NCBI GenBank assembly: GCA_965216965.1
Contig: CBDCGX010000005.1
Span: 1-8,167, forward strand
Source: CBDAKK01 sp965216965
GTDB lineage: Bacteria; Spirochaetota; Spirochaetia; WTKD01; G963693115
Length of the DNA: 8,167 nt
Direction: 5' to 3'
In this document: positions 1 to 4,748 of the stretch, piece by piece
How the letters are laid out: every line of letters starts with the position of its first letter
Numbering within the stretch: position 1 is the first letter of the stretch
Translations under genes and position numbers: made by a program
Notes under the pieces: model-generated
What the model was told of the DNA's origin: nothing
Database searches by the model: none
Seen by the model: only the letters and a program-made list of their open reading frames with translations

Positions 1-81
1 CATATATGATAATGATTCTGTTGCTTCTTTAATTATTACGTACTCTTCGTCTGTGGTTGTTTTGTCTGTATGTATAAACAT
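1..81 (-). CDS. N-terminal part of unknown protein, cut by the window edge
   Basis: An open frame of 27 codons starts at ATG 81-79 and runs off the left edge with no stop. The product begins MFIHTDKTTTDEEYVIIKEA, acidic and without a hydrophobic stretch. The start is well supported: an AGGAGA Shine-Dalgarno sequence lies 6 bases upstream, inside the last codons of the AP2 fragment, whose stop is only 2 bases before this ATG. Tight spacing suggests one leftward operon. Too little is visible to suggest a function. Confidence 0.6.
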   Translation of the reverse strand, partial: MFIHTDKTTTDEEYVIIKEATESLSYM

Positions 82-83
82 GA

Positions 84-332
84 TTATTCTCCTAATGAAT
101 ATTTGTCTTTTAGTTTCTTTGGTTTATTTCTCTTTGCTTCAACTGGCATTATTTTATTTAATGTATGCTCTAAATTGTTTTCAATTACATAATTATTATA
201 TGCTATTGCTGCCTCTGTTGCTGTGTTGAATATTTTAGAAAATACAAGTTTGCTATTTTGTCTTATTCCACAACTAAATTTTCCACTCTTTAATGTAGAT
301 ACACCTTTATATCCTGATGTGTTATTGGATCT
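84..332 (-). pseudogene. AP2 DNA-binding domain, displaced 3' part of the HNH endonuclease gene
   Basis: This frame has no start of its own. It reads RSNNTSGYKGVSTLKSGKF, then a Cys-Gly-Ile-Arg strand, FSKIFNTATEAAIAYNNYV and a Lys-rich tail ending at TAA 86-84. The GYKGV strand, the second strand and the ATEAAIAYN helix are the hallmarks of AP2 domains, which in phage homing endonucleases follow an HNH domain and supply DNA recognition. The preceding HNH frame stops at 322, exactly where this frame takes over. The two parts are therefore one gene (84-774, about 229 residues) carrying one extra base near 327-342. It is either a true frameshift mutation or a read error. The domain call is firm; the cause of the break is inference. 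Confidence 0.75.
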
Positions 333-774
333 TGTTTGTTTTATTGTTGTGAGCTTGTATATTTTTGTTTGAAAATCTACAATTATCAGGATAATAATCT
401 TTATATGGATTTATTCTGTCTATAGTAAGTAATTTTGAATATCCATTATTTATAGCCCATTCGTTAAATGATTCGAACGATTCTATCCATTCATCACAGA
501 TACCGATTCCGCATGCACCATATCGTTTGTATCCAGTATCATTTTTATTTAAACATCTACTTTTCATTCCAGCCCATGTTCTATATATTCTTGTATTTGT
601 TTTTCCATGTTTTGTTGCTCCGCATGGTTTACAGGATTTTGCTTTTTTAGAGTCATGTGTACCCATTTTTATATTTTTCATACAAATTGGACACTCATAT
701 AATCCATATCGTTTTTTTCTTTTACTATTTTCAGTTGGATATTGCATTCCTAGATCTTTTATAAATTTCATCAT
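322..774 (-). CDS. HNH homing-type endonuclease, N-terminal and catalytic part
   Basis: The product is 150 residues from ATG 774-772. That start has GGAA upstream at good distance and lies 4 bases past the stop of the preceding gene. A longer frame reaches back to 840 but would overlap that gene by 62 bases. Visible parts are a four-Cys zinc finger (C28-x2-C31, C48-x2-C51), then RIYRTWAGMKSRC (62-74), YGACGIGICDEW (85-96) and LTIDRINPYKDYYPDNCRF (116-134). This series is typical of the phage HNH family often joined to AP2 domains. Such enzymes nick or cut DNA and spread by homing. The frame ends at TAA 324-322 just where the AP2 domain should begin, in the next frame. No copy of the window's AGAACCAG octamer lies in the gene, which would fit a recent arrival. 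Confidence 0.82.
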   Translation of the reverse strand: MMKFIKDLGMQYPTENSKRKKRYGLYECPICMKNIKMGTHDSKKAKSCKPCGATKHGKTNTRIYRTWAGMKSRCLNKNDTGYKRYGACGIGICDEWIESFESFNEWAINNGYSKLLTIDRINPYKDYYPDNCRFSNKNIQAHNNKTNKIQ

Positions 775-778
775 AATT

Positions 779-1084
779 TTATTCCATGCTATATAAATTT
801 TTAATATTATTTGTTTTTTTATATTTATTTTTAGCTTCAATCTTCCACATTTTAATTCTTGCCATGCGCTGTTCCTTAGTTAGCTCAAGCTTGTTGCTGA
901 GAAGATTCCACATATTAGAACCAAGTGTTGCAGAATCTTTAATGATCTCTTCTTTGCTTGTTCCTTCTATTGATCTAATTTCTTCTCGCATTAGTTTAAT
1001 GAGTCGTCTAACTTTCGGTTCCATTAGATTTTTGTCTAATCCACTTGCTTGTTCAGACAGATAGTTATCGAGAAGAAATAACAT
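779..1084 (-). CDS. unknown protein, probably the C-terminal half of the 1065-1361 gene
   Basis: The frame gives 101 residues beginning MLFLLDNYLSEQASG, followed by a charged helical region (RRLIKLMREEIRSIEG, KLELTKEQRMARIKMWKIEA) and a Lys/Asn-rich tail. No family is recognised. The ATG at 1084 has no Shine-Dalgarno sequence and lies inside the end of the upstream frame (overlap 20 bases). Removing one T from the coding run TTTTT (plus 1090-1094) joins the upstream protein to this one as ...MNKF-YIMLFLLDNYL..., giving about 193 residues. I favour one frameshifted gene, but two overlapping genes remain possible. Confidence 0.55.
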   Translation of the reverse strand: MLFLLDNYLSEQASGLDKNLMEPKVRRLIKLMREEIRSIEGTSKEEIIKDSATLGSNMWNLLSNKLELTKEQRMARIKMWKIEAKNKYKKTNNIKNLYSME

Positions 1085-1361
1085 GATATAAAAATTTGTT
1101 CATGAGATATTCATTACTAAGCGATTGTGCCATTTCATTGATTTCTCTACCGATAGATTGCAACGCTGGTTCTTGGATAGCTAATACTTTTTCGGTTGCC
1201 CAATTGTAGATAGCTAATGCATCTAAATTCTTTTGTGTTTTTAGATTCTTGTGTAGCTTTAGTGGTGCTCCTCTATCGTTTAGTATTCCGTATTCAGCTA
1301 ATGATATTTGGCAGATACTGTAGACAGCTACGAGTAATCGTATTTCATTTTGTTCATTCAT
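1065..1361 (-). CDS. unknown helical protein, start well supported
   Basis: The frame gives 98 residues from ATG 1361-1359, preceded by AAAAGGAAAATA, the ribosome site that recurs across this window. The protein starts MNEQNEIRLLVAVYSICQIS, mildly hydrophobic but with charged residues, so more likely a soluble helix than a membrane span. It continues with amphipathic helices. One octamer copy (1166-1173) encodes Gln-Glu-Pro. The frame ends CAT-GTT-...-TAA within the start of the next frame. As described for 779-1084, the two are probably one gene split by a homopolymer indel. No family is recognised. Confidence 0.6.
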   Translation of the reverse strand: MNEQNEIRLLVAVYSICQISLAEYGILNDRGAPLKLHKNLKTQKNLDALAIYNWATEKVLAIQEPALQSIGREINEMAQSLSNEYLMNKFLYHVISSR

Positions 1362-1371
1362 TATTTTCCTT

Positions 1372-1626
1372 TTATTCCCATTTCCAAAATTCTTTATGTT
1401 TATAACAATCTAATGTTTGTGGGTATCCTACGTCTTGATGTAAACTTTTATGATCTTCATGGCACAATGTTATGAGATCATCCATCTTTTCATTACCTAC
1501 GTTTCTGTATCTAATATGGTGTACGTTTAGATGCGATTGTGAGCCACATAGTTGACAAATGTAGTCATCTAGTTCTAGTCTTTCTTTACGCTTCTTTTGG
1601 CCATGCTTCTGATGCAATATAGGCAT
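1372..1626 (-). CDS. HNH endonuclease domain
   Basis: Counting from ATG 1626, the protein has C24-x2-C27, then VHHIRY (35-40), N45-E46, DDLITLC (49-55) and H59 and H63. This is the HNH nuclease fold, which cleaves DNA with a metal held by the His/Asn/His set. The usual closing motif is C-x2-C-H; here it is C55-H-E-D58-H59, so the fourth zinc ligand is Asp. The ATG at 1626 has a weak ribosome site and sits inside the preceding frame. Dropping one A from the coding run AAAA (plus 1595-1598) gives EAWPKKRKERLELDDYICQ, which matches the YxxYxxSxxWxxKRxxxL lead-in normal for this family. So the real gene is probably 1372-1777. A related domain lies at 3288-3662. Confidence 0.85.
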   Translation of the reverse strand: MPILHQKHGQKKRKERLELDDYICQLCGSQSHLNVHHIRYRNVGNEKMDDLITLCHEDHKSLHQDVGYPQTLDCYKHKEFWKWE

Positions 1627-1777
1627 AATAGTATTTCTTTAGGTTTTTTAGTTCGTAATATGCTCTCTCTTCTGCATCATCTGGTTCTGGATACGTTTCA
1701 ATATGATTAGATGGTGATGGTTTCATCAAATATTGTGCAAATAGAACCAGTGCTATTAGGATTAATAGTCCTTCCAT
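1586..1777 (-). CDS. membrane-anchor segment, probably the N-terminus of the HNH protein
   Basis: The frame gives 63 residues. Residues 2-17 (EGLLILIALVLFAQYL) form one membrane span or uncleaved anchor. An acidic linker (YPEPDDAEERAYYELKNLKK) and YYYAYIASEAWPK follow. The last part is the standard lead-in of an HNH domain, which continues in the next frame. Joined by removing one base at 1595-1598, the product is 134 residues with a membrane anchor and a nuclease domain. The start ATG 1777-1775 follows the upstream stop after 3 bases, with only a weak AAGATAAG ribosome site, so translation is probably coupled. Two octamers (1681-1688 as Glu-Pro, 1743-1750 as Leu-Val-Leu) lie here and none in the nuclease part. 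Confidence 0.65.
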   Translation of the reverse strand: MEGLLILIALVLFAQYLMKPSPSNHIETYPEPDDAEERAYYELKNLKKYYYAYIASEAWPKEA

Positions 1778-1780
1778 TAC

Positions 1781-2055
1781 TTATCTTGTTTTGCTAACTG
1801 ATCCTCGAGATGGTCTATTTGCATTATTGATGTTATGCTTATTTGGATCATCTAAATTTTGATGAGTATTAGTTGACTTTAGAACTTCTTCTTTTGATAT
1901 AAGTTCAAAGGTTTTCTTTGATGAGGTTATTTTCAACAAAGTGAAATCCACCTGCATCTTTGATCTTTGTATATTGTTCATCTACTTCGATTATTTCTAC
2001 TTCTTGAAAGTCGTGATGTAATCTTTTGAGTATAGTACCCTGGTTCGTATGTCAT
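1781..2055 (-). CDS. unknown small phage protein, frame broken twice
   Basis: The start is ATG 2055-2053, with AAGGAAATAAAAAAC just upstream. Its own frame fails after MTYEPG. Removing one G from GGG (plus 2038-2040) and one C from CC (plus 1910-1911) gives a smooth protein of about 90 residues: MTYEPGTILKRLHHDF, then VEIIEVDEQYTKIKDAGG, FHFVENNLIKENFELIS and a polar tail ending SVSKTR. The KD-x-G-G-x-H-x-V...FELI pattern resembles small beta-rich phage proteins that end a strand with a Phe-Glu-Leu motif. An ATG at 1981 opens the last frame alone (66 residues), but it has no ribosome site and its first 25 codons read poorly. No function can be assigned. The repair is inference. Confidence 0.55.
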
Positions 2056-2071
2056 GTTTTTTATTTCCTTT

Positions 2072-2446
2072 TTATATAAATGATATCATTAAGATTAGAA
2101 TTCTTTTATACTTCACATATGTTGGATAGTAAGGGAATTCTCCTGCTCCATTGAATATGATCTTTGAAGCATGTGCTGAGAACGTGTTGTTGTTTTTGAA
2201 TATACCTGTAGCGTGTATTGATTGAGAGAATTTAGATATTAGTTTATGCTCTTCCAACCAATAGTATAACCTACATAGTTCGTCTATAACGATCTTTTGT
2301 TCATCGGTATAGGTCAAGTATTGCTCATGTAAGTTATTGCCTCTGAGTGTGAGTATGTGTTCGTATTCAGGTTTTTGTTTACATTTCATTGAAGCAAAAA
2401 AGTTATGATGTTTATCTAACAGTTCTGCTGCTTGTTTTCCGGTCAT
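2072..2446 (-). CDS. possible helix-turn-helix DNA-binding protein
   Basis: The intact frame gives 124 residues. The N-terminus MTGKQAAELLDKHHNFFASM resembles the first helices of excisionase/MerR-type DNA-binding domains, where T-x-K-x-A-A-x-x-L begins the first helix of the helix-turn-helix. A middle helical part (EQKIVIDELCRLYYWLEEHK) and a region rich in Asn, His and Gly (FKNNNTFSAHASKIIFNGAG) follow. I do not recognise a family beyond this. The start lies 3 bases after the upstream stop and lacks a clear ribosome site, so coupling is likely. The end reaches to just before the ribosome site of the next gene. There is no octamer in it. Confidence 0.65.
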   Translation of the reverse strand: MTGKQAAELLDKHHNFFASMKCKQKPEYEHILTLRGNNLHEQYLTYTDEQKIVIDELCRLYYWLEEHKLISKFSQSIHATGIFKNNNTFSAHASKIIFNGAGEFPYYPTYVKYKRILILMISFI

Positions 2447-2449
2447 CTT

Positions 2450-2632
2450 TTAAAATAGCATTCTTCCAAGATAGAAGATAATTGCAAATCCAACTGGATA
2501 TGCCCAACTAAATTCCAAATCAAACGCCCAAGTTACAATTCCGATAGCTGCTGCCCAAAATAGGTATATGATAGCAAATGCTACGATAGTACCAAGAACC
2601 AGTACTGTTGCTTCTTCTGTTACTTTACTCAT
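2450..2632 (-). CDS. small two-span membrane protein
   Basis: The product is 60 residues with two hydrophobic segments: about 9-34 (TVLVLGTIVAFAIIYLFWAA onward) and about 43-57 (WAYPVGFAIIFYLG). A short linker with Asp and Glu lies between them. The start is firm: ATG 2632 overlaps the upstream stop as ATGA, and AGGAGA lies 5 bases before it. That ribosome site is fused to an octamer copy (AGGAGAACCAG, plus 2634-2641). A second copy (2595-2602) encodes Leu-Val-Leu in the first span. It may act in the inner membrane, for example in superinfection control, but nothing in the sequence proves a role. Confidence 0.7.
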   Translation of the reverse strand: MSKVTEEATVLVLGTIVAFAIIYLFWAAAIGIVTWAFDLEFSWAYPVGFAIIFYLGRMLF

Positions 2633-2806
2633 TCTGGTTCTCCTGCTCTTTTTCTATTTACTTGGGAACGTATTTCTTTTACGCTATTTACTTTGGTTGA
2701 CATTAATGCTTCGTGCCATCTATCAAATGATAGGATCTCATCTCTATGAGTAGCATATGCTCCCATAGAAGATAAAATAGTTTTCTTTTAATCTCTTAGC
2801 TGTCAT
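2629..2806 (-). CDS. unknown small protein, frame broken once
   Basis: ATG 2806-2804 directly follows the upstream stop (TAAATG) and has GGAGACTAA before it. The start frame reads MTAKRLKE and then degrades. One base fewer in a coding A run (plus 2781-2784 or 2786-2789) gives TILSSMGAYATHRDEILSFD, then RWHEALMSTKVNSVKEI and RSQVNRKRAGEPE, about 58 residues, ending in a TGA that overlaps the next ATG (ATGA). The clean junctions at both ends argue that the repaired frame is the real gene. It is basic and helical, with no membrane span and no known family. Its last residues Gly-Glu-Pro-Glu come from an octamer. Confidence 0.6.
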
Positions 2807-2992
2807 TTAGTCTCCGATCTTTACATCTTTTGGTAGATTGTATTTATCTTCCAGAACATCTGGATGAAGAGTATTGGCACCATAATGTGCACCTTTGATA
2901 ATTGTTACAAAACCTCTTGTTAATAGGATTTTGTTCCTCTTTGCATTTACTGTAATTTTGAATGAAGAGTTTTCTTTGCTTCTAAGCACCAT
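2807..2992 (-). CDS. unknown small basic protein
   Basis: The intact frame gives 61 residues: a Lys-rich first half (SFKITVNAKRNKILL, beta-like), a GFVTIIKGAHYGA segment and a polar end (LEDKYNLPKDVKIGD). The start ATG 2992 lies within the end of the upstream gene (overlap 11 bases) and has AAGG 8 bases before it. The stop abuts the next start as TAAATG, so the two are probably co-translated. No family or motif is recognised. Confidence 0.6.
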   Translation of the reverse strand: MVLRSKENSSFKITVNAKRNKILLTRGFVTIIKGAHYGANTLHPDVLEDKYNLPKDVKIGD

Positions 2993-3191
2993 TGTCTTGC
3001 CTTATTTGTTTTATTTGTAATCTAAGCTCATCTATGTAGATGTCTAGTGAATTCATCATCTCCAGGTACTCCAGGTACTCTGCTAAAGTATATGCTAGTC
3101 CTTTTAATAGTATGCCGGACGGCATTCTAACGCTAGTACTTATTTCACCTGTAGCTTTACTGTATGATATGTTGAATTCATAGTTTTTCAT
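2982..3191 (-). CDS. unknown small protein, perhaps starting further upstream at 3234
   Basis: The frame gives 69 residues: beta-like YEFNISYSKATGEISTSVRM, PSGILLKGLAYTLAEYLEYL and a helical end with many Asp, Glu, Arg and Gln. The ATG at 3191 has only GGA close by. A better start exists at 3234 (AAAAAGGTAAACAC-ATG), whose frame reads MSEQVYTMKGLMSEHEK and stops at 3178. Deleting one A from the coding run AAAAA (plus 3184-3188) joins it to YEFNISYSK here, giving about 83 residues. Overlapping genes and a single frameshifted gene are both possible. Function is unknown. Confidence 0.6.
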   Translation of the reverse strand: MKNYEFNISYSKATGEISTSVRMPSGILLKGLAYTLAEYLEYLEMMNSLDIYIDELRLQIKQIRQDNGA

Positions 3192-3234
3192 GTTCCGACA
3201 TTAGACCTTTCATTGTGTATACTTGTTCACTCAT
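3178..3234 (-). CDS. 18-codon reading frame with a strong ribosome site: leader peptide or true N-terminus of the next gene
   Basis: ATG 3234-3232 follows AAAAAGGTAAACAC, close to the window's common ribosome site. The peptide MSEQVYTMKGLMSEHEKL ends at TGA 3180-3178, overlapping the 3191 start by 14 bases. It is the first gene after a 28-bp duplicated element (3261-3288). It is most likely the displaced beginning of the 2982-3191 gene, since one base fewer fuses the frames smoothly. A true translational leader peptide is the alternative. Confidence 0.4.
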   Translation of the reverse strand: MSEQVYTMKGLMSEHEKL

Positions 3235-3260
3235 GTGTTTACCTTTTTAGAACCAGTGTA

Positions 3261-3288
3261 AATAGTGTAAGTACTCCAGAACCAGTAT
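3261..3288 (-). repeat. 28-bp direct repeat, copy 1, possible promoter element
   Basis: These 28 bases are identical to 4202-4229. They contain the octamer (3278-3285) and GTACTCC. The copy lies just downstream of the HNH stop and upstream of the start at 3234, in the main gap on this side. On the minus strand it is followed by TACACT, which could serve as a weak -10 about 18 bases after the octamer. A second octamer (3249-3256) follows at once. Identity is seen directly; the promoter role is inferred from position only. Confidence 0.7.
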
Positions 3289-3776
3289 TATATATGCTCC
3301 CTATAGTGACAGATATGACAAAGTGCTTCGAGGTCTTCAGTCTTTTCATTATATAGATTATCGTATCTAATATGATGTATATCTATACCATCTGTTGAAT
3401 CACATCTATTACACTTGTTTCCTTTTTTATCTTTGAATTGTGTTTTTATTTCTTTCCATTTTTCACTCTTTAGATATTCTCTATATTTATCTCCATCAAT
3501 TATGGTATTAGATAATTGGTCGAAATCTTTTGATATATGATTATCTCCATATCTTCTACTCCACATTGCTTGGATGAATACCTTCTCATCTGTTTGCTTT
3601 ATCTTTGTTGACATAAAAACAAATGGATTCACTTCATATGTATTCTTAACTTCTGTATTCATTAGAAGTCCAACACCGGTTAATTGCTTAATTGTGTCAT
3701 AGAATATATTTCTTGTTACACCTAATGCTTTTGTAATGTTTGTGATATTTTGAAATACTATACGATTATTGTGGTC
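3288..3776 (-). CDS. winged-helix domain fused to HNH endonuclease (C-terminal part of RepL-like protein)
   Basis: One uninterrupted frame reads DHNNRIVFQNITNITKALGV, TRNIFYDTIKQLTGVGLL, YEVNPFVFMSTKIK, a linker, then YREYLKSEKWKEIKTQF, C-x2-C, IDIHHIRYDNLYNEK, DLEALC and C-H with a final His. The first part has the helix-turn-helix plus wing and the 'Y-x-x-NPF' ending of RepL-type replication initiators. The second is a complete HNH nuclease with all four Cys ligands. No start codon lies before 3662, and an ATG there would cut off the winged helix. The N-terminus is instead the 3766-3981 frame, joined if one base near 3777-3780 is removed (LKYIREKF-DHNNRIVF). The whole is 3288-3981, about 230 residues. 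The fusion itself needs no repair to see. Confidence 0.72.
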   Translation of the reverse strand, partial: DHNNRIVFQNITNITKALGVTRNIFYDTIKQLTGVGLLMNTEVKNTYEVNPFVFMSTKIKQTDEKVFIQAMWSRRYGDNHISKDFDQLSNTIIDGDKYREYLKSEKWKEIKTQFKDKKGNKCNRCDSTDGIDIHHIRYDNLYNEKTEDLEALCHICHYREHI

Positions 3777-3981
3777 TAAATTTTTCTCTTATATATTTCA
3801 GAACCAGTAGGTTTGATTTCCTATAGTTGAAAAGTTCTTGTAAAAATTCATACGCATCTGGGTCTACTCGTGCCATACTTAATCCTCTTATTTGTCTACG
3901 ATATACATTCTGATGATGATATGTTTCTGTTTTTCCTGTTGCTGCGTTCGTTAGTTTTAATAGATTTCTGCTATAATTCAT
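3766..3981 (-). CDS. N-terminal part of RepL-like replication or regulatory protein
   Basis: The frame gives 71 residues starting MNYSRNLLKLTNAATGKTET. The middle part includes YHHQNVYRRQIRGLSMARVD and DAYEFLQELFNYRKSNLLVL, then KYIREKF, where the frame is lost. Lengths and order fit a RepL-like protein: a short N-terminal region, a helix ending in KYI, then a winged helix supplied by the next frame. It is the first gene after the only large regulatory block. That block has an extended -10 promoter at 4041-4049, a hairpin in the leader and TGTATACA boxes upstream, so it probably reads or regulates that site. The ribosome site is weak (AAAGTAG). An octamer at 3800-3807 encodes Leu-Val-Leu. Confidence 0.6.
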   Translation of the reverse strand: MNYSRNLLKLTNAATGKTETYHHQNVYRRQIRGLSMARVDPDAYEFLQELFNYRKSNLLVLKYIREKFRPQ

Positions 3982-3994
3982 TTACAACTACTTT

Positions 3995-4025
3995 CTGGAT
4001 AGAGTTTTTGACTTCTTCTATCCGG
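3995..4025 (-). promoter_or_regulatory. leader hairpin before the RepL-like gene
   Basis: GGATAGA (3997-4003) pairs with TCTATCC (4017-4023). With a wobble pair and a further C-G pair the stem reaches 9 bp, with a 13-base loop. It ends 13 bases before the ATG at 3981, inside the leader of a transcript starting from the promoter at 4041-4049. It has no U run after it on the minus strand, so a terminator is unlikely; control of translation is possible. Confidence 0.5.
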
Positions 4026-4040
4026 GTTTTTATCTCCTTT

Positions 4041-4049
4041 ATTATATCA
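4041..4049 (-). promoter_or_regulatory. extended -10 promoter for the leftward RepL-like operon
   Basis: Read on the minus strand this is TGATATAAT: a perfect TATAAT with the TGn extension. No good -35 stands 16-18 bases upstream, as expected for an extended -10 site. The TGTATACA boxes begin about 14 bases upstream of the TG, where a repressor or activator could act. Transcription would start near 4034 and give a leader of about 50 bases. Confidence 0.55.
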
Positions 4050-4062
4050 ATATTTAGCTTTG

Positions 4063-4116
4063 AAAAGTGTATACAAAATTGTATACAGTAGTGTATCTAT
4101 TTTTGTATACACTTTT
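4063..4116. repeat. four TGTATACA-type boxes at 12-bp spacing: operator or iteron array
   Basis: TGTATACA occurs at 4068-4075, 4080-4087 and 4104-4111. The missing 12-bp step holds the variant TGTATCTA at 4092-4099. Each box is an 8-bp palindrome followed by a 4-base spacer. The outer two also form a perfect 16-bp inverted repeat, AAAAGTGTATACAAAA (4063-4078) with its complement at 4101-4116. Regular spacing near one helical turn, upstream of a gene for a winged-helix RepL-like protein, fits binding sites for that protein, either as operators or as replication iterons. The boxes are seen; the partner is inferred. Confidence 0.7.
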
Positions 4117-4183
4117 ATTTTATGTGTAATGCTCCGAACCAGTGCTGTAGCGATGTCTATGTGGTAATGATGTATGGTTGCTT

Positions 4184-4206
4184 GTTACTGTAACCTATTA
4201 TAATAG
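4184..4206 (-). promoter_or_regulatory. adjoining palindromes, possible promoter with start-site operator
   Basis: CTATTATAATAG (4195-4206) is a perfect 12-bp palindrome containing TATAAT on both strands. Directly beside it lies GTTACTGTAAC (4184-4194), an 11-bp palindrome. Read leftward, this is a -10 box followed by an operator-like site where transcription would start. The octamer of the 28-bp repeat sits at the -35 position (TGGTTC, 17 bases before TATAAT), which is a poor sigma-70 -35. The arrangement suggests a regulated promoter but proves nothing. Confidence 0.4.
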
Positions 4207-4229
4207 TGTAAGTACTCCAGAACCAGTAT
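4202..4229 (-). repeat. 28-bp direct repeat, copy 2
   Basis: This copy is identical to 3261-3288. Here the downstream bases on the minus strand are TATAATAG, a perfect -10, whereas at copy 1 they are poorer. It contains an exact octamer (4219-4226). Identity over 28 bases in AT-rich DNA about 940 bases away is not chance. The copies flank the RepL-HNH gene and its control region, one at each end. Confidence 0.75.
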
Positions 4230-4266
4230 AAACAATCAACATAGATCATCAATACTAACACTGGTT

Positions 4267-4462
4267 CTACTTTAATATATATTCATATGTCATAGCAAAT
4301 GTTGCTGCGAATATAAACAGTACACAATAAGTATTTCCTGCTGGAGATATAGAATGGTATGCTTCATAAGCTAACCATAGCAATACAATGAGAACCAAGT
4401 GGTATATACATATTATCCATAAACCAACGAATACTATTACCTACTTTATCACTTTTATTCAT
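4267..4462 (-). CDS. small two-span membrane protein, frame broken once
   Basis: ATG 4462-4460 overlaps the upstream stop (TAATG). Its frame reads MNKSDK and is then lost. One G fewer in GG (plus 4440-4441) gives VVIVFVGLWIICIYHLVLIV, LLWLAYEAYHSIS, PAGNTYC and VLFIFAATFAMTYEYILK, 64 residues with two clear membrane spans (about 7-28 and 44-58). The hydrophobic frame is unbroken from 4440 to the stop, so the repair is well supported. The stop TAG 4269-4267 is itself part of an octamer. There is no ribosome site, so translation is coupled. Function is unknown. Confidence 0.6.
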
Positions 4463-4733
4463 TATCTATCATCTTTCATTGCATGATACCGTTGATCTTC
4501 TGCGTCACCTAGTTCACTATTTACTTTATCCCAAGCCCAAGTGTCCGGTTCTGGTTGAGTATATGAATCTAAATATCCTTGAATAATCTTCTTGTGTGAT
4601 AATATCATTATCTGCTAACATTGGTAATAGCCATGATCTAAATTCTTCCATTGAACTTTTCTTGCATTGCTTCATCATAATCTTCTAATACATCTATTGC
4701 TCTACTCTTTAATATATTTGTCCATCTTCCCAT
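4462..4733 (-). CDS. unknown acidic protein, frame broken twice
   Basis: ATG 4733-4731 has AAAGGAACATATA before it. The first frame reads MGRWTNILKSRAIDVLEDYD and EAMQEK. One T fewer at plus 4654-4655 continues as SMEEFRSWLLPMLADNDIIT and QEDY. One T fewer at 4582-4583 continues as QGYLDSYTQPEPDTWAWDKV, NSELGDAEDQRYHAMKDDR and stop, about 89 residues. It is acidic with many aromatic residues. The reading is consistent across all three pieces, and the stop overlaps the next start as TAATG. No family is recognised. Confidence 0.55.
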
Positions 4734-4748
4734 TATATGTTCCTTTGA

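Larger units (their letters stand above)
4117..4266. other. non-coding block between two leftward gene groups
   Basis: No frame here reads like a protein on either strand. It holds an octamer variant (4136-4142), two adjoining palindromes (4184-4194 and 4195-4206), copy 2 of the 28-bp repeat and an opposed octamer pair (4219-4226 and 4261-4268). That pair could form a 9-bp stem around a loop of about 33 bases. Together with 3982-4116 it is the only stretch of about 280 bases without a gene, so it is the best place in the window for a control region or origin. Confidence 0.6.

Noticed and set aside
527..796. Plus-strand frames such as 527-796, 786-1064 and 6419-6781
   Set aside because: They lie opposite better minus-strand genes, have no ribosome sites, and read as Phe/Leu/Ile-rich strings typical of the reverse of Lys-rich genes.
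1903..1913. CTT-TGA at the break in 1781-2055 as an RF2-like programmed +1 shift
   Set aside because: The slippery bases match, but the upstream ribosome-like site of prfB is missing, and the same gene has another break in GGG that this cannot explain.
3995..4025. Hairpin as a rho-independent terminator
   Set aside because: No U run follows on the minus strand, the stem is AT-rich, and it lies between a promoter and its gene.
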